From assembly GCF_027409185.1 (NCBI RefSeq), contig NC_084471.1:8895035-8959034 (forward strand): a stretch of 64,000 bases of DNA, read 5' to 3'. The translations under genes were made by a program, and so were the position numbers. Positions within the stretch are counted from its first letter, which is position 1; the number at the start of each line of letters is the position of its first letter. Shown piece after piece: positions 41,801-53,800 of this stretch. This stretch comes from Cynocephalus volans (lineage: Eukaryota; Chordata; Mammalia; Dermoptera; Cynocephalidae). The notes below the pieces were generated by a model, which had not been told where the DNA came from, did no database searches, and saw only the letters and a program-made list of their open reading frames with translations.

Positions 41801-44800
41801 AGGAGGCCTGGAGAACCCAGGCACATCTGTACTCTATAACTCCAACATGTACCCGGTGAGAGCATCCTAATGTCTCCTCGCTGTTCTGTGCTCTGATCAT
41901 TTGTGTTCTGCGATTAAACAGGCTTTCGTTTCCACAGAGAGCCATGAAATCCAGAAAAGGGAGCCCTGGGAGAAGGCACAGGTTTTATGGAGCTTTGAAA
42001 ATGAAGTTCCAATTCTTGCTGCAGCTCACAGAACTCAGGGCCAGAGACATGCCTCCCCAGGCTGGGCCAGCATACCCAAGCTCACCTTGCTCCCCCACCA
42101 AGCCACACTCCTGTTTTTTAGCTGCTTCTTAAAAGTGGGACTAAGTTGCTTAGTAAAGTAGGTGGGGTCCCGAGAAACTATATCTGGGTTCTGGTCTCTT
42201 TAAAAGCAAGTAACCAAAATTAGAGGCTCTGGTAATCATCCCTGAATTGCAAGTAGCCCCATGCCTCATCCAAAGAGATTCCTAGTTCATATGCATTTTA
42301 TGGAGCTTGTGACCTGGAAGTAACATGAATCACTGCACTTTGCTCAGCTCAGCCTTATGGCATCTACCTGAGAGTGAGGTAACCTGAACTCTGCAATTGA
42401 TTCTGGTCAGGAATAAAGAATCTGAAGCCCCCAAATGGGGTAACGACGTGTCCAAACTGCACAGTCAATAATCCTTTAGTAGGTATTTGTTACCTAGCCC
42501 TGCTGGGAGAACTGGTTTACAAAGGTCATTTATTCTTTTTTTTTTTTTTGGCAGCTGGCTGGTATGGGGATCTGAACCCTTGACCTTGGTGTTATAAAAC
42601 CACACTCTAACCGAGTTAACTGGCCAGCCTCATTTATTCTTATATTTTGTATTTATTATGCACCTTGTGTTAGACAATGTCTTTAAATATTTTTTTTTTT
42701 TTTTTTTTTGTCATTTTTTCATGACCGGCACTCAGCCAGTGAGTGCACCGGTCATTCCTATATAGGATCCGAACCCACGGCGGGAGCGTCGCCGCGCTCC
42801 CAGCGCAGCACTCTACCGAGTGCGCCACAGGCTCGGCCCTTTAAATATTTTTTTTTTAATCATAAAAGTAATATATTCACTACAGAAAAATTTGGAAAAT
42901 AGTTAAATGAAAAAAAAAAAAACCTCCAGTAATTCCACTGCCCTGAGATATCCATCAACAATGTGTCCTCCCAGACTTCTTCCTGAACAAGGAATGCTTG
43001 CACAAACAAGCATGCACATGTGTGCATGCAAATGGTTTTACAAAAATGAGATTAGTTTGTACCCTGCTCCCTCTGCTTAATAAAACATGAAGAGAATTCA
43101 ATGTGAACAGTTATGGATATAACATCATCCTTTTTAAGAGTCCCACAGTACTGTATTGTATTATATGTATTGTATTGGTGCACTAGGATTTGTTTAACCA
43201 CTTAAAGATGATGGATGGTTGCTTTCAATTTTTCAGCATTGCTAACAACTCTTACAAAAATCTTTTCCTACTTATCTGATTATTTTCTTAGAAGGAACTT
43301 CTAGAAATTAGATGGCTAGTTCAAAAGACAGGTATATGTACTTTGGAAAGGTTTTAACAATCTGTGTTCCCGACAGCGTTTCCCCACATCTATTTCTGTC
43401 AATCTGATAGTAGAGAAAACTGACATGGAATTATTTTGTGTTACATGACTAAGTACTAAATGAGGCTGAATGTCTTTTTTTTCTCTTTAATACCAATGTT
43501 ATATTTCTTTGCAAGTCGCTTGTTCTCGATCTTTGTCCATTTTTCATATCAATAAAAAGATACACTATGGATATTTGCTCTTTTTTATATGTTTACAAAT
43601 ATTTCCCCCACTTTGTCATTTTTTTTGTTTGTTCAGGAAAAAAGAATGACATAATGATTAAGAGTCATTATGTCCTAGCCTTGTAACCTGGGACAAGTTT
43701 CATCTGGCTGAGCTGCAGTTTTCTCATCTGTAAAACGTGGCTTACCAATTAAAGCTAACTCATGGGGTTGTTGAGAGATAATTCATGTAGAATCTATGGC
43801 ACAGTGCCTGGCACTTAGTATTAGCTAGCACGTGTTATGCATAGTATTTTTTGGACAGTTCTGCTTTAACATTTATTTCAGAAATAAAATTTGTCCCAGT
43901 GCATCAAATATATCAGGGAACAATTTGAGGATAACACGAACTTTGTGTTTGCATGTGCATGACAGAAACACTAGAAAATGCAGAAAACCATACCCAGTTG
44001 AAATGAACCACATAGAAATGCACAAAATGCACACACACACCTTGAAGATCTACCAGCTTTATCAGGTCACTGCATCTGTTATGAACCACACCCATTCAAA
44101 TTTGTGTCACAACTTTCCATTGGACTTCAGACAGCCCTCCTTGCACCACTTCACAACTCATAAGCTGTAACCTAAAGATGCCCACTTCCACAAGCAAACC
44201 TCAGGTCTTTTTCAAGTCAAAATACCTTACTTACTTATTTATTTAGCCAGCACGGGGATCTAAACCCTTGATCTTTCTGTTACAACAACACACTAACCAA
44301 CTGAGCTAGCCTAGCCGGCCAGCCCCCAAAGTACCTTATTTATTATGGTATTTATATACAGTATTTCTTAGCCACTTACCTGTAAAACTGTGATACTGTT
44401 TTATTAGATTCCTATCTTTTTAAAAAAATATGACTTTTTCTTTTTTTCCTCTTTCCTGTCACCTATGAAATTTTTAAGTATTGTGATCCTAACCCTGTGT
44501 TTTTTACCGCACGATTTTGCATAGCACAATGATATTTAGGAATGCACATGCTGTGTTATAGCAGAACTGACCATATACAAATTTTAATATTGTATAGTGA
44601 AATTACTTGGCTTTTGTTATACTTAAAAAATCCCTCATCCCCAAGAGTATAGGGATAGTCACCTAAACTTTCTTCATTTATTTTTTGTTCATTTTATCAT
44701 TCACATTAGAGCTGTCCAACAAGCACAAGAACATAGAAATAAGCGTGGTATGTGGTGTGTGTAGGCCACTGGGAATGAGATGGACCACAACCAGTGGCAG

Positions 44801-47800
44801 AGAGGGAGCTAAATGCAAAATTGAATTTCCAACAAGTATCCTGCTTGAGCAAATAGAACTTGTTCCCACTGATGATCTCCCCTTCTAGGATGTTTTTTCT
44901 AATAATTACAAAAAGAAAAAGAAAATTGTGAAGGTTAACTCTAGATGTCGACTTGGTTAGATGAAGGAATGCTCAGAAACCTGGTAAAGCAATCTTTTCA
45001 GGTGTGTCCATGAGGGTGTTTCCAGCAGAGATTAGTATGAGAGTCTGGGTGGACTGGGTGGGAAAGACCCACCCTCAGTGTGGGTGGGAACCATCCAATC
45101 CACTGGGGTCCAGAGAGAACAAAAGACAGAGGAAAGAGATGAAGCTCTCTCTTGATCCGCTGGAGCTGGGATACACTCTTCTCTCCTGTCCATGTACATC
45201 AGAGCTTAAGATTCTTCACCTTTTGGGTTCCAGAACTTACACCAAGGACACCATCAGCTTCCCTGGTTCTGAGGCCTTTGGACTTGGACTGAGCCATGCT
45301 ACCGGCATCCAGTTTATAGACGGCCTATCGTGGGACTTTTCTTCATGGCCACGTGAGCTAATTCCCCCAATAAATCCCTCTCATATAATTATAACATATC
45401 CTATTGATTCTGTCTCTCTGAAAAACCCTGACTAATACAAAAATGTAGACCAGTATCAAACCTGAGAGTCAATCATGAAAGAACTTTTCACTTCTCCACC
45501 AATCTGCTTTTTGTGATCACCACTGCTTTCTCCAGGACCTGAAACATCAGTTATCCCCATTCAAGTCATCCACAGGAACAGTTAGGGAGTTGGGCTCTGT
45601 GAACCACACACTTCAACTAGAAGCCCTAAAGTGCAAGCAATAATATAGGAGACATAGGAACAGTTCTAACAGGCAAATTGCCTTCTAAAATTACTCCACT
45701 CAAACATCAGGGGGCACATTCATTTATGTGAATGTGAATGATAAAATGAACAAAAAATAAATGAAAAAAGTTTAGGTGACTATCCCTATACTCTTAGGGA
45801 TGAGGGATTTTTTAAATATAACACAAAAACCAAGTAATTTCACTATACAATATTAAAATTTGTATATGGTCAGTTCTGCTATAACACAGCATGTAAGAAG
45901 CTCAGAACACAGGGACAGCATTGTGTACTTTGAGGGGATTCTGGGTCACCTTCCTGGGAAAAGGGAGTCTGGAGGAGGTGCTGAAAAACACAGGGCAGCA
46001 AAACTAGTGACTCAACCATCCTACATTTTAAGCAAAGAATGAGTGAACTCTTTCTACTGCTAAAGAAACCACAAAAGAAAATTGGGTGGGGAGGTGCAGG
46101 CTCTCAAATGCTCGTGTTTTGTAACATACACAAATATGTCATATATTCCTTTGTATACACAAAATATTACATAATAAAATAAAACAGTCAAATATTAAGA
46201 GAAGAAGAAAGCACAAAGGGAACCCAAAAGAATTTTCAGATGGTATTCTGGTTTGCTCTCTTTCTGGCTCTCTCCCCACTTCCTCAGGCAGCCCCAGAGA
46301 AACCCAGCTCTGTGGTGGGGAGAGAAGTGGAGGAAGATAAGGGAGAGAAGTCCAGGCTTCCCTGGCCTACTACAGCAGGGGACCAGGAGAAAGATCTTCA
46401 GCACGACCTTGAACTGCTCTTTCTTCTTTCCTCTACCCTAAGTTCACTCTCAATTTCTGTCAGGTCTCCTTCCATGGTATCACAGATGGATCTCTTCACT
46501 CCACTTCCATACCCTGCCTTGACTTCAACTGCAGCCTCTTACCCCGTGATAACCATCTTCTTTGAGTGTCTTGTTGGTCCAACAGCCTTTTAAACAAAAG
46601 CTGCAAAGTTTCCTACCAATTGCTCCCTCCTAGTCCAAGAGTTTCACTTCCCATTTACTTTTTAGTTCATCAACCACGCTTGAAAAAATACCCACTTCCC
46701 TTTTTATACATGTGTTTGTGAGGAAGGGGCAATCTTTCTCTGAATGTGATTGCCATGCCTTGCCTTTCTGCTTGTGACCACCCTCTTTCTTTCTCCAAAC
46801 TCTGAATTTCACAATCCTACTTCAAAAAACTACTTACAATTATTTTTACCAAGGACTCTTTTCATCTCATATCCAGCCATCTTTTAGCTGTTGAACCCAA
46901 ATGTGATTTACTTTGTAAAGAAAAATTATCTAAAACTTGGAAATAAGGAAAAAAAAGAAATCGTCTCCTTTAAAGTTATACTAGAGCATTATCTAATCTG
47001 CCTGCCTAAAGGTCATCTGATGGCTCTATGGAAACATAACCTTGTTTGACTTTCTATTTACTACTGATTAGTAGTGCCCACATTCCATAAAGTTAGATGT
47101 TAACTTGCAAAAAGTTGGTAAGTTGCAAATGATTTGTCTGGCAGAAAAAACCTCCAAGGTTTTGGTTTTATTGCCTTGTAGTACATTAGCCAGTTCTGCG
47201 TCCAAATTTGCAATCTTATCCAAATGCAGGAATCTGAATTCTTTTTTCTGCTATGTAAATAGTTTCTTGCAGTCTCCTTTGGTCCAGCTTTGTCATCCTG
47301 CTAGTTTGCTCACTGATAATGAATTTTTGATATGTTCTCATGATATCAGTATGAGTATGTTTTTAACTCTTTAAAAATTTTACTTTTCCACATTATATAC
47401 AGTAAATTATACTTTAAAATGCTTTTTTAAAAAATGTCTTGTGCTATACAAGTATATGGACAAAATCTTCCACTCCCCTGTACCTCTCCAAGCACCATGC
47501 ACCCTGGTTAAAACAAACAAACAAAAACTGGCACTGATTCACTGAAAAGCTCTCAAAAGCAACTTTCATGCAACCTATAAAAATGGTGATCATGCTTTCT
47601 GAAGTGGAAACTGGACGGGTCACATCGCCTCATAATGGAAGATATTTTTAAAAATTAGATTATCTTGGAAAATCTGGATAGATTTATGCAATTTCTGCAA
47701 AGTTTCCACTTTGGGGGAAGGAGGTATGTAAATACAAAAGGATTTCAATGAGTTGAGTGCCCACTGTGTACCAGCCCACAAAGATGATAAATCAATCTCT

Positions 47801-50800
47801 GACCTCAAGAAGTTAGTGAAAATGTCACAATACAGTCTGGAGATTGTCACAGCAGATATGTATATCTATAAGACACCAAGGAGGACACAGGGAACATGAC
47901 AAAATCACAGACTCCAGCATGTTGAGCAGGTTCTTGAGCTGGAATTGAAGGCTGACAGGGAAGCAAGGTGAATTCTAGGCTAGGGAAACTATGAACCAAG
48001 GCAGGAAGGCATGGAACTACATGGTGGGCTGCTGAAGAGAATGGATAAGTGGCAGGGCACCAGGCTGAGTGGGTAGTCCGGGGCCAAAGCACAAAGTGTC
48101 CTGCAGCTCACGGTAGTAAACTTGGCCATTTTCCTCATTAAAAACAAAGGAAAACCCACAACAAATTGTCCAACTATGCTCTAGGAACGTGAGCTCCTCC
48201 AGCTTAGCAGCTGCTCATTCTGGTTTATACAAGGGAGTCTGCTCCCCTGCCCAGAGTCCCATAACATCATGAACTAATTAAGAATCATTCTCAGCAAAAT
48301 CTTACAGCTAGATTCTGACTTGAAAGGAGAATATCAGAATAGGTGAAACAAAAACTCAGATAATTTTGTTTTCTGAAAATTGGCTAAAAGAAAGTTCTGG
48401 TTATGAACATGGCTCTAAAAAATGACCAAAACTAGGAAAAGGTCACCTCCCTAGGGACTGTATAAAGAAAAGGTGATAAGGAATCATATTTAAGGAGAAA
48501 AATAGGGTATCAAAAAGCTAAACCAATGCTTGCTTTGCAAAGCCAAACTGAATGGGGATTTCACACTTAACTTCAAAGAAAGCCTAGTTAGCTTAGTTGG
48601 TTAGAGTGTGCTGGCGATAACACCAAAGTCCAGGGTTCAATCCCTGTACCAGCCAACTGCCAAATAAATAAATAAATTCAAAGATAACTGGCTGAGAACC
48701 CAGTAATGTAATCGCTGCACTATCTGTAGAAAATTAATTTCCCTGAGACTCAGTTTCCCTACTTGTAAATATGGGAATATTCCAAACTCTGATGGATACA
48801 TTATTAATATATAGCAATATGTCAAGCACATAATAAAATGTATTGGATTCTTTCATATTTTTTAAATATAAATTTGAGAAGGGAAAATCTCCATGTTAGT
48901 TCCAATTTAACCCTTGAATAAAAGACAGTGGTCACACTATTGATATTTAAAAGCAAAATCAGTTCAGTGACAAAGCTAATAAACTTATTTACTGATTAGA
49001 AATAATTTTTATATTTTATTTAAATGTGTATTAGGTGATTATAACTGACATTAAATTCATTCATATTGATTCTATGTGGACAACATAGTAATAGCTACCA
49101 CTGATACATACTTAGTACTTTACATCAACTCTGAGACCAGTATTATTATTTTACTTTACAATCAAGGAAACTAAGTTTCAAAGAAATTCAAAAACTTGCC
49201 CAAGCACCCCACATAAGCTACAAAGTGGCTGAGCTGAGATTTGAATTTAGATTTATATTTAGGTTTGTCTGGATCGCTTCTCTACCCATACTTTTTTACC
49301 CCTACAAAAACAAACACTTCTTGGATTTCACATTTATACTCATCACAACGTAGGAGAAAGATTTCAGACCCAGAGAGACAATAAAAGGAGAATTTGAGGA
49401 CGTGTGTGGAGGGGCACTTAGGTAATCCATCTCATTACTTTCAATATTAATTTTAATGCTAATGGAACATGATCAATCTCAAGATAAACAAGTATGTAAC
49501 TGACTCAACAAGGGGAAATGGGAAATAGACATTTTTGCCTGGCTGTTTGTATTATGTAAGTATGCCTTCCTACCCAAATTATTAAATTATTCTCCAAATG
49601 AGAACTTCGGTCCTGACAAGATGCTCTTTTCTAGAAATTTCTCTCTTTTTAAATAAAGAACAAATCAATAAAGACACATCACCCTCTAAGACATGCATTT
49701 AACAAACTTTAACTGAGATCCTATTATGTGCCAGATACAAAAATAAATGCCTTCAAGAGGTACATGTTCCGGTAGAGGAACCGTGAGTAAACATCTGCCA
49801 GGGCCAGATGTGATGTGTTAGGATAAAAAGAGATACACAGTACAAGAGGATACTGTTGGAATATGTTGCTTAAAAAGCTGCTGCTACTGTTTTCTGGTTT
49901 TTTTTTTTAAACTTATACTTGTGTGGGTGTTTATTTATATAAAAAACTTAAACATGATTTGTTTACTGGAAAATAACTTCATTAGCTCTGTCACTCTGTT
50001 GTTTTTGCTTTTAATACCTTGCTAGGCACTTTTGCACATATTTCATTATACAATCTTTAAAATCACCCTGTGAGGTAGCTGCCTCAAGCACTCTTTTAAA
50101 TGAGTTAATATGTGTAAAACACTTAGGATAATGCCTGGCACTTAAGTACCTGAAAAAACAGCGTTGGTGGAAGAAAACAAGTCCAACTCAGAAAAAAAAA
50201 GCGGGGTGGGGGGCGGTTGTTGCACATGGTCTAAGGCAAGTGGGTGAGCAAGCGCAGAGGGAGGAACTTCTTTCTCCCTCTGCCAAGTCCTGTGCTCTTT
50301 TCACAAACACCCTGCTTCAGAAGTCACCCAACCACCACACTGAAGTGCTTCCTCTCAGGAGTCCTCACTGCAGCTGCCTCGCCTTACAGTGGCTGGGCTC
50401 TAGAATGCTGCAGTCAACCGCTAAGTCCCCACCTATGCCGAAGCTCCACCCTCTGCTCCAGCCAGGCTCCAATCTTTCCTTACCTATCACTAGATTAGAT
50501 GCATCAGATTCTTGGCACCCCATATTTGAATGGCTATCCATCTTATTTCATTTATTATCTTGAAATGCTTGCTCTTAGAAAAAGGTCAACATTAGACTCT
50601 GGGAACAACAATCAAAAAGAAAAACCCTGAGCCAATTAGTAGTAATAATAAAAATAATACAGTAATTATTAACATTTACTGAGCTCTTCCTATTAAAGTG
50701 TTTAATATAATTGCAACTATATTAAACACTTTACAAAGATTTCTTCATTAAATATTCACCACACTTGGAGGTACATGTCATTATCATCTCCACTTTAAAG

Positions 50801-53800
50801 ATAAGGAAAATGAAGCACAGAGAGTTTAAATAGCTTGTCCACTGTCTCACAGTCAGCAGCTGGTAGGACTTAAAGTCAAGCTCTTAGCCACCAAAAGCAG
50901 ATGCTTTGGTTCTATCATTGTATGGATATCACCAAACAGAGCCTGGCACTGGGCAGGTGCTCAATAAGTGCTTCATTCATGAATGAGTAGAGTGAATATC
51001 ACAAGTTCAGGAAGGGAAAAATGTGTCATCCCAGTTCTTTCCTATATTTCCCAGTTCTTCATCTGGTCCCTGCCCTGGCATCATACTGTTCTCTCTTTCA
51101 CTCTCTTGAAACCGGAGACTAAAAGTTGGGCAAGATGTAGAGTGAGACTCCAAAGAACCAATCCTGCATGATCCTGTTCTGCAAGACAAAGACTTCACAT
51201 TTCACGATGACAGGTGACCCCACTGCCAACAAAGTAGCCACAAGCCACTTCACTTGAACTGTACTCCTCCTGGAGGCAGAGTTTATGAAGGAGACCTCAA
51301 CCTTTTTCAGTTCTTAAACCATTCAGGCAAAAATAAGACACCCCTTCCCCCAAAAAATAAGAAAAAAAAAAAAAGACCCCAACAACCCACCATCCTACCC
51401 TTCCATTCATTACCATACTCCCAAATCTCCCTAAGACTAAAAAGAAAAATAATTTTTGCAAAGCAGGTTATTAAATCCTGCTACAAACATCCACTCAGCA
51501 CTTGTATATGCTGTGTATTATGTGCTGAGAGCTGGAGGATCCTAAACGCCTTGCATGAGAATCAGCACAGAGCAAGGATTGAACAGTATTGGTTTTCTTC
51601 CCACCTCCCAATCTCACAGAGAAGAGAGGAACCCAACCAACTTGTAAACTATGATGAGAGAACAGACAAGTGCCTCACAGGGGCTGTCAGAGAGTAGAGA
51701 AAGGACTGATCCAAATTGGCAGGCAGTGAAAGTTGAGCCTACAAGGATGAAAAGGGTTTTATGAGTTACAGAGAGGGAAGGGTATTCCAGGCAAAGGAAA
51801 CAGTTTAAGCAAAACCACAGCACCAGGAAATGTCCTGCAAGTTGTTGAAGTAGAGAGAGCATGGAGCAAAGTATAGAGATGCAGCTGCCTATAGTTAAAC
51901 TGTGAAAAGTTTTAATGCCACCATATATATTTGGCTCTTATTTCGGAGGCTAGGAGAGACACAGAAAATGTAATGGACTTTTGCCACTTTCGTTTCACTT
52001 GTCCATCATTAGACCCGACCCTCCCATTAGCACCTGATCTTCCTTTGGGATTCCCTACTGGACAGTCCTGGTGGGAGGTAAGGCTTCCTGCCAGTCAGCT
52101 CTGATTAATGTACGCTCTCACCAGGAGCATGACTCTTAAGGAAATGACCCAGGAACGCAAGGACAATATACAGATCATCAACGTGGAGGGGTCCTAACCA
52201 GGTTGCTCCTCAGCTCGTGCTCAGATGTGCTCTGCTGCTGCTGAGCCTCCCTTGGTTCTGGCCAATTTCCAAATCTGGCTCTCCAGCTTTTCTGGTGAAT
52301 CTGTGTATCACCCTCGTAATAAAATCCTCTTCTGTTCAAGCTAGTCAGAGGCAGTTTCTGCAGCTTATCGCCAAGAATCCTGACCGATACAGAACACACT
52401 GAAGCAAGGAGGCACCTGATCAGAGCTGTGTTTGAAGAAGATAACAAACACCACAGTTATCAACAGTGTAGTACGCTAATCACCCAAACATCCAAGCACC
52501 AGCACTGGTTCAGTCCTTCAAAATGGCTGTTCACTCGGCCTGGAACACAGCTCCTCTCTTCTTCCATCCTTTATCCTTAAGATCTCAGCTTACAAAGTAC
52601 CTCTCTGAGAAGCCTTCTCTAGTAAGTGACCCTGCTGGATGACCACATCCCAGACCTTCCAGATTCAGATCTTTGGGAGTGTACCTTGGGGGTTAATGGG
52701 CACATTCAAGTTTGAGAACTTCTGTCCTATACCGTACTCTGGCCACATTGAATCAGGTGTTCCTGGAACATGACAAATTATTCCCAACTTTGGCCCAATT
52801 ATATCTAAATGAACACCCTGCCCCTTCCTTTACCTTCTAAAATTCTGTTTACTCATCTTTCACAACTCAGCTAAAATGCCAAAGTCCCTTTTGATGATTT
52901 TCCTAATTCCCTTCCTCAGTGCTCCAAAAATTTGTGGTCTGTTCCTCTGTTATGGGCCCTATTGAATTTTTCCTTGTTTTATGACTGGATGTTTAGATGT
53001 CACCTCCCTGAAAGTAGGGACTGTTTCATTCATCTCTAATATCCCAAAAAGTCTAGAACTGTGGTGTGAATATAGTGGATAACTCATTTATGCTGAAATG
53101 GACTGAAGCAATGATTTTTTAAAAAATGTTTAAAACTTAGGGCTGGCCCGTAGCTCACTTGGGAGAATGTGGTGCTGATAACACCAAGGCCACAGGTTCG
53201 GATCCCTACATAGGGATGGCTGGTTAGCTCACTTGGGAGAGCGTGGTGCTGACAACACCAAGTCAAGGATTAAGATCCCCTTACTGGTTATCTTAAAAAA
53301 AAAAAAAAAAAATTTTTTTTAAAAACTTCTGTCCAGAGAAGGGGCTCGTAGACAGACAGGATTTCTGAGTCAGGGCATCTCTCACCTCATTCCCACAGGG
53401 CAGGAAAAAGTACGGGATCCCATGCCAGAATCATGTTCAACTTTACTTCATCAGCATGAGAAATCTTGGGCAAATCATTTTCTCTCTTTGTCTTAGTGCC
53501 TTCGTCTCTGCCGATGGGTAAAGGGCATAAAAATCAAGCATCTCACAGCACTGTTAGCAAGATGAAAGTATCAGGAGTACTTCTGAAAAGCACAGACCTC
53601 ATAGGAATGTTAGCACGTATTTCCCCTTGCATCTGTGGGATGCTGAGGGCCTAAGCTGGGAGGACACAACAGTTTAACAAGGCAGTTCCACATCAGGTTT
53701 AGCAGGAATTTCATCACTGTTCCAAACCAGACCCTGAACTCAACAGACCTGTTTCACCAGGCCAGATGGAGGAGAAACATTGTAAGACATTTAGACATAT

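Noticed and set aside
44927..45439. 145-residue-class open frame (45004-45435) inside the LTR as a viral or host gene
   Set aside because: Lies entirely within a solo LTR with no resemblance to gag, pol or env; chance reading frame.
48584..48676. tRNA-like sequences with A and B boxes (also 26407, 40393, 58052) considered as tRNA-Ile genes
   Set aside because: They end in A-rich tails, several have target duplications, and they lack a clean acceptor stem and a Pol III T-run terminator. They are SINEs.
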